Made by a program: the position numbers and the translations under genes
Shown here: positions 34,408-42,944 of the stretch, piece by piece
How positions within the stretch are numbered: position 1 is the first letter of the stretch
Layout: the number at the start of each line of letters is the position of its first letter
NCBI RefSeq assembly: GCF_003572205.1
Contig: NZ_QXNY01000003.1
Location: 496,001-560,000, forward strand
Origin: Algihabitans albus
Lineage (GTDB): Bacteria; Pseudomonadota; Alphaproteobacteria; Kiloniellales; DSM-21159
Direction of reading: 5' to 3'
Length of the DNA: 64,000 nucleotides
The notes under the pieces: model-generated
Databases searched by the model: none
Told to the model about the DNA's origin: nothing
Seen by the model: the letters and a program-made list of their open reading frames with translations, nothing else

Positions 34408-36225
34408 TCACCTCTCACCGCGCTCCTCGGCGCGGGCCTGAGCCAGGGTACGTTGGTAGGCAGCCATCACCTCGTGTTCATGCACGAGGCCGAGCAGACG
34501 CCGATCCTGGCGGCTATCGACCACGGCAATGTGCGCCTCGCCGGACCCGACGAAGACACGAACGGCCGTCTGCAGGTCCTCCTCGGCCGTAAGCAGCGGT
34601 GCGTTGCGGGCCAGCTTGGCCGCGGTCAGTTCAGCATGCGCCTCGCCGTCGAAAACCACGGCCGCAATATCGGTGAAGGTGATCACGCCGAGCAGCGCGC
34701 CCTCGCCGTCCACCACCAGCAGTTCGCTACAAGGTGCACGCGCCAGTTCCCTTTTGATCTCCTCCAAGGGAGCGTCCGGAGCCACGGCGGCATAGGAGCG
34801 GTCGAGCAGAGAGCGAACCTTGGTCTGAGCCAGAAGGGTCGCCTCTTGACCTTGGCCGATGTCGATGCCGCGTTGAGCCAGCTGCCACTGGAAGAAGGAG
34901 CACCCGAAGGCGCCCTTGACCACCACGCTTGCGATCGCCGTCGCGACCATTAGCGCAATAGTGATCTCGTAGTCGCCGGTCAGCTCGAAGGCCATCAGAA
35001 TGGTCGAGATCGGGGCCCCCAGCACAGCACCGGCCACCGCCCCCATGCCGACGATGGTGTAGGCGCCGTGATCGCTCGCCAAATGGGGAAAGACACCGGC
35101 CGCGATCAGGCCGAAGGCGCCGCCCGTCATCGCACCGACGAACAGCGAGGGCGAGAAGACGCCGCCGCCGAACCCTCCGCCGAGGGAAATCGCGGTGGCC
35201 GCTATTTTCGCGACGGCTAGGGCGATGAGCAGCTCCAGCGCGTACTGCTGGCCAAGGGCCTTGTCGGTCGCCTCGTAGCCCACGCCCAGCACTTGCGGGA
35301 AGATCAGCGCCATCAGGCCGACCAACAGACCCGCCACGGCCGGGCGGATCCAGACCGGCCCCGGCAGACGCGCGAAGCCCTTCTGACTGACCGCCACGGA
35401 TTGGATGAAGACGATTGCCACCACCGCGGCCACGGCCCCCAGGAGAGCGAAGGCCGGAAACTCCCAGAAGGACACGATCTGAAACTGCTCATCGAGCACG
35501 AAGGCCGGGTAGTCACCGAAGTGCATGCGACTGACGAGCGTGCCGACCACACCGGCAATGACGATCGGGGCGAAGGCCGAGAGCGCGTAGTGGCCGACCA
35601 CCACCTCCAGGGCGAAGAAAACCCCGGCGATCGGTGCGTTGAACGAGGCAGCCACCGCGGCGGCGACGCCACAGCCGAGCAGCGTGCGTGTCAGGCGACG
35701 ACCGAGATGAAAGCGCAGAGCCAGCCAGGATCCCAGGGCGGCGCCCAGATGCACCACCGGCCCTTCCCGGCCGACCGAGGCACCGCATCCAATCGAGGCA
35801 GCCGAAGCGGCCGCGGCCCGCAGCCCCGTGCCAAGGGACATACGCCCACCATAGAGCGCCGTCGCCTCCATCACGTTTGCAACGCCCTGGGGCTGGCCGT
35901 TCGGCAGAAAACGGTGGAGGAAGAAACCGACCAGCAAACCGCCGAGACTTGGAACCAAGAGCAGCAGCCACCAGTCCAGATCTTCGGCATGGCTGGCCAG
36001 AGCTTCGCCTGCATAGCCGAAACCCAACCACTGCACGGCGTCAATGGCATAGCGAAATCCGATAGCCGCACCGCCACCGGCGGCGCCGATCAGCACCGCC
36101 ATGATCGAGAGCACGACCTGGTCGCTCCGACCGAACCGACGGAGCGATGCCAGCATACGACGGCGATCGGATAAAACACGCGCGAGGGTCATAGCGTTTC
36201 GGCGCCGGCGAAAGGCTCTTGCCAC
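34408..36225 (-). CDS. ClC-family chloride channel/transporter with CBS pair
   Basis: A 605-residue ClC membrane protein with two C-terminal CBS domains (about 470-600). The gating glutamate is kept (Glu154 in GREGP) and GGGFGGGVFSPSLF is typical. The first filter region reads PQGVANVMEA rather than GxGxPE. The internal proton glutamate position is Val208 (FALEVVV, as in ClC channels). The central tyrosine position appears to be Phe445 (CSFFQWQLAQRG). These differences by eye suggest altered coupling. The start GTG 36225 follows AGGGGCG; ATG 36192 is an alternative. CBS domains may bind nucleotides. Confidence 0.9.
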   Translation of the reverse strand: MARAFRRRRNAMTLARVLSDRRRMLASLRRFGRSDQVVLSIMAVLIGAAGGGAAIGFRYAIDAVQWLGFGYAGEALASHAEDLDWWLLLLVPSLGGLLVGFFLHRFLPNGQPQGVANVMEATALYGGRMSLGTGLRAAAASAASIGCGASVGREGPVVHLGAALGSWLALRFHLGRRLTRTLLGCGVAAAVAASFNAPIAGVFFALEVVVGHYALSAFAPIVIAGVVGTLVSRMHFGDYPAFVLDEQFQIVSFWEFPAFALLGAVAAVVAIVFIQSVAVSQKGFARLPGPVWIRPAVAGLLVGLMALIFPQVLGVGYEATDKALGQQYALELLIALAVAKIAATAISLGGGFGGGVFSPSLFVGAMTGGAFGLIAAGVFPHLASDHGAYTIVGMGAVAGAVLGAPISTILMAFELTGDYEITIALMVATAIASVVVKGAFGCSFFQWQLAQRGIDIGQGQEATLLAQTKVRSLLDRSYAAVAPDAPLEEIKRELARAPCSELLVVDGEGALLGVITFTDIAAVVFDGEAHAELTAAKLARNAPLLTAEEDLQTAVRVFVGSGEAHIAVVDSRQDRRLLGLVHEHEVMAAYQRTLAQARAEERGER

Positions 36226-36321
36226 CCGACGCCCCTACTGAGGATCGACTCCGCACCACTGTAGTCGCGACGCTTGGCCGAAGTCCAAAATCACAGCACG
36301 GACCCGGTCTGGCCTGCTGCC

Positions 36322-37236
36322 CTAGCTCGTCGCGATCCCGGCGATCGCCGCCACCGCCGCGGCGGTATGCTCAAGGAAGAGCTGCAACCGGCGTGTCTGC
36401 CGGCGCATCGGCCGATAGGCCGCGTTGATCGTCAAGGCGGGCGCCCGCCAAGCGGGCAGCAGGTCGAGCAATGCCCCGCTCTCCAGATCCGCTTCGACGA
36501 GCCATCGCGGCAGGACCGCATAGCCAAGCCCCATGCGCACCGCACTGTAGGCCGCAAAAATGTTGTCGGTGGACAGGGCGATACGCGCGGCAAGCGTTAC
36601 GGTTTCGCCGTCCCGGCTCGAAAGGGGAATGCGCCCTGCTTCGAAGGGCTCGAGGGCGGCGCAGGGTAGTTCGCTCAAGTCCGACGGCCTTTGGAGCCTG
36701 AGGCCGCCAGCCAAGCTTGGCGAGGCGACGAGCATCCGCTCGACCTGACCCAGGGGGCGCACAACCAGGCTCTCGTCCGGAACCCGGCCGATCTTGATCC
36801 AGAGGTCGCATCCGATCTCGGCGAAGCGGATCGGGCCGTCCTGCAGAAGCCAGGTAATGGAAAGTCCGAGATTGGCCTGCTGGAATCGTAGCATGGCTTC
36901 GGCAAGATGGAGCTGACCGAGCGCGACGGGAGCGACGACCTTGAGCCTTCCGTGGAGCCCCGTCCCGGTCTCCGTGTAGCGCTCCGCCAGCGCGTCCCAT
37001 CCGTCCAACAGACCACGGGCCTCGATCAGGCAGTCCTCGCCAACCTCGGTGAGAGACAGGGCATGGGTGGTGCGATGGATCAGAGTTGCACCCAGCCGGC
37101 GTTCCAATTCGGCGAGTTGGCGGCTTGCAGAGGCTTGCGAGAGGCTCAGGTCCCGCGCCGCGGCGCTGATCGAACCGCGCTCGGCGATACGCGTGAAGGT
37201 CGCCAGCAACGCGAGTCGGTCGAGACTCTTACTCAT
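36322..37236 (-). CDS. LysR-family transcriptional regulator
   Basis: A 304-residue regulator. The N-terminal winged helix has LATFTRIAERGSISAAARDLSLSQASASRQLAELERRLG, followed by the effector-binding domain from about residue 90. It is divergent from the aldo/keto reductase gene with a 122-bp gap, the usual arrangement for a LysR regulator and its target. It probably controls the reductase and the downstream exported isomerase-like gene. Confidence 0.94.
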   Translation of the reverse strand: MSKSLDRLALLATFTRIAERGSISAAARDLSLSQASASRQLAELERRLGATLIHRTTHALSLTEVGEDCLIEARGLLDGWDALAERYTETGTGLHGRLKVVAPVALGQLHLAEAMLRFQQANLGLSITWLLQDGPIRFAEIGCDLWIKIGRVPDESLVVRPLGQVERMLVASPSLAGGLRLQRPSDLSELPCAALEPFEAGRIPLSSRDGETVTLAARIALSTDNIFAAYSAVRMGLGYAVLPRWLVEADLESGALLDLLPAWRAPALTINAAYRPMRRQTRRLQLFLEHTAAAVAAIAGIATS

Positions 37237-37245
37237 ACGTCACGC

Positions 37246-37267
37246 GTATAACTAAAAGTCATATTAC
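37246..37267. promoter_or_regulatory. Candidate LysR binding site
   Basis: An AT-rich quasi-palindrome centred on ACTAAAAGT, flanked by TA-rich arms, lies just upstream of the LysR gene start and inside the divergent gap with the aldo/keto reductase gene. It fits the position of a LysR autoregulatory site, but the match to T-N11-A is loose. Confidence 0.3.
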
Positions 37268-37358
37268 CTGTCTACAGAAAGAACTGCGCTTCGATCATCT
37301 TGCTCCCCACAGACAGTGCACGCCGCAAGGCGCGGCACAGAACGAGAGGAGACAGGCC

Positions 37359-38141
37359 ATGTCACACCCCATCGAAACCCAACGCCGTTTCGTCCTCGGT
37401 GGCGACCTTGCCGTCCACCGCCTCGGCTACGGCGCCATGCGGTTAACGGGACAGCCCGGCAACTACGGCCCCTATGAGGACTGGGAGGCCGGTCTCGAAC
37501 TGCTGCGCCATGCCGCCGATCTCGGCGTCGACTTCTTCGATAGCGCTTGGGCCTACGGCCCCGAGACCGCCGACCGAATCCTCGGCGAGGCCCTGGACGG
37601 GCGAGACCTTTTGCTGGCCACGAAAGGCGGGGTCGACAAGCCGGAGCCGGGTCGCATCCTGATCGACGGCTCGCGCGATAGGCTTCTGCGACAGATCGAC
37701 AGAGCGCTGATCAATCTTCGCCGCGACTCGATCGATCTGTTCCAGCTCCATCGGGTCGATCCGCAGACACCGATCGAGGTCTCGGTTGCGGCACTGGCAG
37801 AGGCCCGGACCGACGGCCGTATCCGCCACATCGGCCTTTCCAACGTGACACGTGAGGAGTTGGATCGTGCGCTGGCCGTTACACCCATCGCCAGCGTGCA
37901 AAATCGTCTCAACATGGCCGAGACGGCGCAGTCCGATCTGGTCGACTACACGGCCGAGAAAGGGATCGCCTTCATCCCCTATGGTCCACTCGGCGCAAAT
38001 CCGATGCAACAGGGCGCCAAGCTCGAGCCTGGCGCCGCCCTCGCCTGGCTTCTGAAGCGCTCACCCAACATCATCGTCATCCCCGGCACGACCTCCATTG
38101 CGCATCTGGAGGAGAACCTCCGTGCCTGGGATCGGGTCTAG
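37359..38141 (+). CDS. Aldo/keto reductase
   Basis: A 260-residue NADPH-dependent oxidoreductase of the AKR barrel family. The catalytic tetrad is visible: Asp and Tyr in FFDSAWAYGPE, Lys in LLATKGG, His in LFQLHRVDP. The C-terminal cofactor motif is IIVIPGTTSIAHLEENL. It has a GAGAGGAGA ribosome site. It is slightly shorter than typical (280-330). It is probably a target of the divergent LysR regulator. Confidence 0.93.
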   Translation: MSHPIETQRRFVLGGDLAVHRLGYGAMRLTGQPGNYGPYEDWEAGLELLRHAADLGVDFFDSAWAYGPETADRILGEALDGRDLLLATKGGVDKPEPGRILIDGSRDRLLRQIDRALINLRRDSIDLFQLHRVDPQTPIEVSVAALAEARTDGRIRHIGLSNVTREELDRALAVTPIASVQNRLNMAETAQSDLVDYTAEKGIAFIPYGPLGANPMQQGAKLEPGAALAWLLKRSPNIIVIPGTTSIAHLEENLRAWDRV

Positions 38142-38174
38142 CATACGGCGCCGCACGAACGAGGAGAAACGGGC

Positions 38175-39197
38175 ATGTTCACGACGTCCCAAAGGGCTAC
38201 CGCGACAACGGATCTGGAGCCCAGCCGCGCAACCCGCCCAGACCTGCGCATTACCCGCCGAACCTTCTTGACAACGGCCGCAGCGGCCACAGCGGCTGGA
38301 AGTCTTTCCTCCAAAAACTCTGTTTCGGCAGTACGGGCGGACACGGTTTCCAGGAGATTCTCGCTGCATTTCGCGCCGCATCTCGGGCTTCTTTCGCCGG
38401 ACACCGGTCTATTCCGTCACCATGCCGGCCCGGATCCCGTCGACCAGATAAAGTTCATGGCAGACCAGGGTTTCACTGCCATGGAAGACAACTGGATGAA
38501 GGCCCGCGACCTTGACATGCAAATGCGCATCGGCGCCGAACTGCGACGTCTCGACATGAGAACGGGCGTCATCGTCAATACGATGCGATACGCAGAACCC
38601 ACCTTCGTTTTGGACGATGCAAACGAGCGCGAGCGACTCATGCAGGAAGTGCGGGAGACGGCCAAGGTCGCGCGGCGCGTCGGAGCGACCTACGTGACCA
38701 CCCTTTCGGGTACGGCGCACCCCTGGCTTCCCCGCGACTACCAGACGGTCAATATGATCGAAAATCTGAAGTGGGCCGGCGACGTGGCAGCCCAAGAGGG
38801 CCTCATACTTGCCGTCGAACCTATCAATCTCAAGGGTTGGCCCGGCACATTCCTCACCGACGTTCCACACGGCAACCTCATCGTGAAGGCCGTCGATATG
38901 CCGTCGGTCAAGCTGCTCTTCGACTTCTGGCATCAGCAGATTCATGGCGGAGATCTGATCGAAAATCTCGAACAGTCTTGGGATCAGATCGGTTACTTTC
39001 AGCTTGCCGACAATCCCGGGCGCGTCGAACCCGGCCTCGGCGAGATTAACTACACCCCGATTATCAAGCGTATCGCCGACAAGGGTTTCGACGGAGTCAT
39101 CGGTATGGAATTCGACAGCTCCAAACCTGGCCGCGACGGCGAACGATCCGTTATCGACGCCATGCTTGCGATTGACCCAGCCAACGGGGCAGGTTGA
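38175..39197 (+). CDS. Exported hydroxypyruvate isomerase-like TIM-barrel protein
   Basis: A 340-residue protein whose N-terminus carries a twin-arginine signal (LRITRRTFLTTAAAATAAG). The rest is an AP-endonuclease-2/hydroxypyruvate isomerase-type barrel, with metal-site motifs LAVEPINLKGWPG, VKLLFDFWHQQIHGGDLI and GYFQLADNPGR. The cytoplasmic enzyme Hyi converts hydroxypyruvate to tartronate semialdehyde, but an exported copy likely acts on another sugar or ketoacid. It follows the aldo/keto reductase by 33 bp, so they probably form one operon. Confidence 0.87.
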   Translation: MFTTSQRATATTDLEPSRATRPDLRITRRTFLTTAAAATAAGSLSSKNSVSAVRADTVSRRFSLHFAPHLGLLSPDTGLFRHHAGPDPVDQIKFMADQGFTAMEDNWMKARDLDMQMRIGAELRRLDMRTGVIVNTMRYAEPTFVLDDANERERLMQEVRETAKVARRVGATYVTTLSGTAHPWLPRDYQTVNMIENLKWAGDVAAQEGLILAVEPINLKGWPGTFLTDVPHGNLIVKAVDMPSVKLLFDFWHQQIHGGDLIENLEQSWDQIGYFQLADNPGRVEPGLGEINYTPIIKRIADKGFDGVIGMEFDSSKPGRDGERSVIDAMLAIDPANGAG

Positions 39198-39334
39198 ATT
39201 CAACCTGCCACAACTCAAACCGGAGAGCCGATCAGCGGTTCGCCTCCAGGCAGCACCGCCGCTCTGACGGAGAGTCGCCCTTCGCTTGACGGTTTCTCTC
39301 ACTTCATCTTTCGGCGAGAGCAGATCTGCGTAAT

Positions 39335-39361
39335 GGTGCGGAACCGAGGTGGTTCCGTACC
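39335..39361. other. Strong 11-bp stem hairpin upstream of trkH
   Basis: GGTGCGGAACC and GGTTCCGTACC pair fully (one G-U) around a GAGGT loop, about 80 bp before trkH and 140 bp after the isomerase-like gene. No T-run follows. It may be a processing or termination hairpin. Confidence 0.4.
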
Positions 39362-39439
39362 ACCGTAATCCGGTCTAGCCTCGGGCCGACCGCTCCCGAC
39401 GGGTGCATTCGCATCCTGCCAAGGGTTCCCGCCACGCCT

Positions 39440-40885
39440 ATGCTCGATCTACGCCCGGTTCTCTTCGTCGTCGGACTGCTGCTGTCGGTGTTGGCAGTCG
39501 CCATGATCGTGCCGGCCCTGGTCGACCTGGTTGCCGGACATCCCGACTGGCAGGTCTTCGCGGCCAGCTTCGCCGTGACGCTGTTCGTCGGCGTCGCACT
39601 GATGCTGACCACGCGCGCCGGCTGGAGCCGTTTCACCCTGCGCCAAGGCTTTCTGATGACCACCTTGGCCTGGCTGGTTACGGCGACCTTCGGCGCGCTT
39701 CCCTTCGCCTTTTCCGAGCTTCAGCTTGGCTTCACCGATGCCTTCTTCGAATCGATGTCCGGGGTGACCACCACAGGCGCGACGGTGATCGTCGGCCTGG
39801 ACCAGGCACCGCCGGGCATTCTGCTATGGCGCGCCATTCTGCAGTGGCTCGGCGGCATCGGTATCATCGTCATGGCAGTCGCGGTGCTGCCGATGCTGCA
39901 GGTCGGCGGTATGCAGCTCTTTCGCGTCGAGGCCTTCGATACCGACAAGGTCATGCCGCGTGCCGCCGCGATCGCCGGCGGCATCGGGCTGGTCTACATC
40001 GCCATGACCGCGATTGCCGCCATGATTCTGGCCTATCTGGGGATGGGAGCCTTCGACGCGGTCGCGCATGCCATGACATCGATCGCAACCGGCGGCTACT
40101 CGACGCGCGACGGATCCATCGGTCATTTCGACTCGGTGGCGATCGACTATGCCATCTGCGTCTTCATGATCCTCGGCAGTGTGCCCTTCGTGCTCTATCT
40201 GCGGGCTGTGCGCGGCGATCTTCTCGCTTTGTTGCGCGACACTCAGGTCCGCTGGATGCTGGCGATCCTGGCGGCCGCCATCACGATCCTCGTTATCGAA
40301 CTGACGCGCAACGAGATCATGAACGCCGGCGACAGCCTGCGCTACGCGACCTTTAACGCCATTTCGATCATGACCGGTACCGGCTATGCGACGACCGCCT
40401 TCGATACCTGGGGCGGTTTCGCCATGAGCATGTTCTTCATGCTGATGTTCATCGGCGGCTGCGCCGGCTCCACCACCTGCGGCATCAAGATCTTTCGATT
40501 TCAGGTTTTGGGTGCGATCGCAGGAGCGCAGCTCAAGCGTTTGATGCAGCCGAACGGCGTCTTCATTCCCTACTACAACGGGCGGCCGATCCCCGAGGGC
40601 GTATCGATCTCAGTGATGAGCTTCTTCTTCTTCTTCGCCGCCACCTTCGGCCTGCTCTCCGTCGGACTGGGGTTGATCGGTTTGGATTTCGTGACGGCTC
40701 TGTCGGGCGCCGCTTCGGCCATCGCAAACGTCGGCCCTGGGCTGGGCGAGATCATCGGCCCGGCAGGCACCTACGCGCCCTTACCCGATGCCGCCAAGTG
40801 GCTGCTCTCGGCCGGCATGCTGCTCGGCCGCCTGGAGCTTTTCACCGTACTGGTGCTCTTCATGCCGCACTTCTGGCGCAGCTAG
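39440..40885 (+). CDS. trkH: TrkH-family potassium uptake protein
   Basis: A 481-residue K+ translocating subunit with four membrane-pore-membrane repeats. The four filter loops are recognisable: SGVTTTGATVI, SIATGGYSTRDG, SIMTGTGYATTAF and ASAIANVGPGLGEIIG. It works with a cytoplasmic TrkA subunit, which is not encoded here. The likely role is K+ accumulation in osmotic adaptation. Confidence 0.95.
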   Translation: MLDLRPVLFVVGLLLSVLAVAMIVPALVDLVAGHPDWQVFAASFAVTLFVGVALMLTTRAGWSRFTLRQGFLMTTLAWLVTATFGALPFAFSELQLGFTDAFFESMSGVTTTGATVIVGLDQAPPGILLWRAILQWLGGIGIIVMAVAVLPMLQVGGMQLFRVEAFDTDKVMPRAAAIAGGIGLVYIAMTAIAAMILAYLGMGAFDAVAHAMTSIATGGYSTRDGSIGHFDSVAIDYAICVFMILGSVPFVLYLRAVRGDLLALLRDTQVRWMLAILAAAITILVIELTRNEIMNAGDSLRYATFNAISIMTGTGYATTAFDTWGGFAMSMFFMLMFIGGCAGSTTCGIKIFRFQVLGAIAGAQLKRLMQPNGVFIPYYNGRPIPEGVSISVMSFFFFFAATFGLLSVGLGLIGLDFVTALSGAASAIANVGPGLGEIIGPAGTYAPLPDAAKWLLSAGMLLGRLELFTVLVLFMPHFWRS

Positions 40886-40890
40886 GCGGG

Positions 40891-40927
40891 ACGGCGAAGA
40901 CCGGCGTCATGCCGGCCTTCGCCCCGT
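40891..40927. terminator. Hairpin between convergent trkH and sulfide dehydrogenase genes
   Basis: GGCGAAGACCGGC and GCCGGCCTTCGCC pair with one bulge around GTCAT, 8 bp after the trkH stop. There is no long T-run. Its place between two convergent stops makes a shared terminator plausible. Confidence 0.5.
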
Positions 40928-40956
40928 CACCGCCTCGTCCGGGCCGCACCATCGGT

Positions 40957-42279
40957 TCAGGTGAACATGTCGGCCGTGATGGAGTCGTACCAGCCGTCGG
41001 CATAGACGGACTCCAACTTACGCGAAGCCTCCCCAGCCTCCATCGGACTGACACCGCCGGACCCGTCAACCGAAATGATTCCTTCATCGGTCGCCTTGTA
41101 GACCCCGGCCACAGAGATGGCGTAGTCGGGCGCTATGTGGCTATAGCAGGTGTTGACCCAGGCCGGATTGGCGAGCTCGTTCCCCTCGAGCAGAGCGATG
41201 GCCGCAGCTGCCGCAGTCTTGCCCTGACTGTTGGCGGCGAAGCCGGACTTGGGCATGGGCGACGCGATCGCCGCATCACCGACCACGTGAACTCCGGGAA
41301 GCAGCGTCGACTCGAAGGTGCGGCCATCGACCGGGCACCAGCCGGACGCATCGGCCAGACCGCTGTTCCGAGCAATCGCCTTGGCGTACTGAGGTGGCAC
41401 GACGTTCGCGACATCCGCCTGGTGTTCCATGCCGAAATCCGTAATGAGCGTCCGCGTCGCCGGATCGACCTCGACCACCATCCCGTCGTTCGGAAGGTTC
41501 ACCCACTCGATCATGTCGCCGTAGAAGAGATCCCAACCTTGTTGGAACAGGCCCTGTTTGGAGAACTTTTCCTTGGAATCGAGGATCAGAATTTTCGCAT
41601 TCGGCTTCGTCTTCTTAAAATAGTCGGCAATCATCGAGACCCGCTCGTAAGGGCCAGGCGGACAGCGGAAGGGGTTTGGCGGCGCGGTCAAAACGAACAG
41701 GCCACCATCCTCCATGGCTTCTAGCTGACTGCGCAGGAGAAGCGTTTGTGCCCCCGGCTTCCAGGCGTGCGGCATGATCTCGTGCGCCGCCTCGTCGTAG
41801 CCGGCGATGCCGCCGTCCTCGGGCGGGCGCAGGTCGATACCCGGGGAAACGATCAAACGGTCGTAAGTCAGAGTGGCTCCACTGGCCAGCATCACGCTTC
41901 GACTGTCCGCGTCGATGCCGGTTGCCGCTTCCCTTGCGTGCTCGATCCCCCAGCGGTCGCGCAGCTGGTCGTAGCTATGGGTGATCGACGCAAGGTCGCG
42001 CCAGCCACCCAGCACCAGGTTGCTATAAGGGCAAGTGATGAAACTGTCATTCGGCTCGACCAGCGTCACCTTCAGATCTGGCGCCCCCTTTTTTAGGTAC
42101 TTGGCCGCCGTTGCGCCGCCGAAGCCACCACCGATCACAACCACATGGGCGGCCGCCTGCCCACGGGCGATCCGCGGTGCACCGATCAACGGCGTTACCG
42201 CCGCCGCGGCAGCAAGCTGTGTGAAACGCCGCCGCGTCACTGCAGCCTGAGTTTTCTCGGCCTGAGTTTTCTTCGTCAT
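40957..42279 (-). CDS. fccB: Flavocytochrome c sulfide dehydrogenase, flavoprotein subunit (FccB/SoxF)
   Basis: A 440-residue periplasmic FAD enzyme that oxidises sulfide to sulfur. A twin-arginine signal is present (VTRRRFTQLAAAAAV). The FAD dinucleotide motif is HVVVIGGGFGGATAAKYL. The redox-active cysteines are in SFITCPYSNLVLGG and ASGWCPVDG, matching the disulfide over the flavin. The C-terminal domain ends in YADGWYDSITADMF, as expected. Electrons go to the small cytochrome encoded 14 bp upstream. Confidence 0.95.
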   Translation of the reverse strand: MTKKTQAEKTQAAVTRRRFTQLAAAAAVTPLIGAPRIARGQAAAHVVVIGGGFGGATAAKYLKKGAPDLKVTLVEPNDSFITCPYSNLVLGGWRDLASITHSYDQLRDRWGIEHAREAATGIDADSRSVMLASGATLTYDRLIVSPGIDLRPPEDGGIAGYDEAAHEIMPHAWKPGAQTLLLRSQLEAMEDGGLFVLTAPPNPFRCPPGPYERVSMIADYFKKTKPNAKILILDSKEKFSKQGLFQQGWDLFYGDMIEWVNLPNDGMVVEVDPATRTLITDFGMEHQADVANVVPPQYAKAIARNSGLADASGWCPVDGRTFESTLLPGVHVVGDAAIASPMPKSGFAANSQGKTAAAAAIALLEGNELANPAWVNTCYSHIAPDYAISVAGVYKATDEGIISVDGSGGVSPMEAGEASRKLESVYADGWYDSITADMFT

Positions 42280-42293
42280 CTCAAAAGCCCCCT

Positions 42294-42602
42294 CTACTGC
42301 AGCTGGCTAAGGTAAACGGCCAGCGCTTCGATCTCGGTCTCGGAGTAACCGGCGGCGAGACGGTTCATCACCGTTGCCTGCCGCTCACCATCCTTGAAGG
42401 CCGTGAGGGTGAAACGGATGTAATCGGCGCTGTGCCCGCGTAAGGTCGGAATGGCACCCGAACCACCCAGCTCGGCACCGTGACAACCGGCGCAAGTGCC
42501 GGCCAGTATCGCGGTGTCCGCAGCCGTATCGGCGGTAGCCGATGTCGACAGCCCGACCGCAAGCGCCGCGGCAAGAGCAACGGCGAACAGACCTCTCCTC
42601 AT
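42294..42602 (-). CDS. fccA: Cytochrome subunit of sulfide dehydrogenase (FccA/SoxE-like, c553-type)
   Basis: A 102-residue class I cytochrome c with a Sec signal (LFAVALAAALAVGLSTSATA), one CXXCH (GTCAGCHGAELGG) and an axial-Met region (TVMNRLAAGYSETEIEALAVYLSQL). It is the electron acceptor of FccB. It has one haem, as expected for the short type. The ribosome site GAGGAAA precedes ATG 42602. Confidence 0.9.
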   Translation of the reverse strand: MRRGLFAVALAAALAVGLSTSATADTAADTAILAGTCAGCHGAELGGSGAIPTLRGHSADYIRFTLTAFKDGERQATVMNRLAAGYSETEIEALAVYLSQLQ

Positions 42603-42944
42603 GACGTTTCCTCTTCCCGATTTTTTTTTCGTTTACGGATTATCGAATATGGGAAGGGTGACCCTGCCGCCTGCCACTGTCAATTGCGCACACACACATG
42701 GGCAAGCAATAGCCAGAGAAGAATTCCATCTGCAGTGGAGGGTTGGACTTTCGGCGCGTTCACACCAGCCGCGACACGGCAGTTCGACTTCGATCGGTCC
42801 GGCTGATTCAACGCCTGCTCAGGCGCATGGACTCAATGGCCACGCAATCACTCGCGGAGACCGAACGGTCTCCGCGTTTTCAGGTGAACGCCGGCTAGCT
42901 AGGAGTAGGATCGCTTTCGGCGGAACCGCTTTGACGATCGCGCT
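42603..42944. other. 342-bp gap without a gene, ending in a strong hairpin
   Basis: Between the fccA start and the DUF2336 stop I see no recognisable protein. It holds a poly-T/poly-A run near 42620 in the fccA promoter and a perfect hairpin at 42853-42876. A plus-strand non-coding transcript ending at that hairpin is possible, since its T-run is on the plus strand. Confidence 0.4.
42853..42880 (+). terminator. Intrinsic terminator, perfect 10-bp stem
   Basis: CGCGGAGACC and GGTCTCCGCG are perfect inverted copies around a GAAC tetraloop, followed on the plus strand by TTTT. No plus-strand gene is known upstream, so it either ends an unannotated plus-strand RNA or serves the minus-strand DUF2336 gene, whose stop is 69 bp away. 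Confidence 0.7.

Noticed and set aside
42660-42852. tRNA gene upstream of the strong terminator
   Set aside because: I looked for a 7-bp acceptor stem, a TTC-containing T arm and an anticodon arm; none could be fitted.
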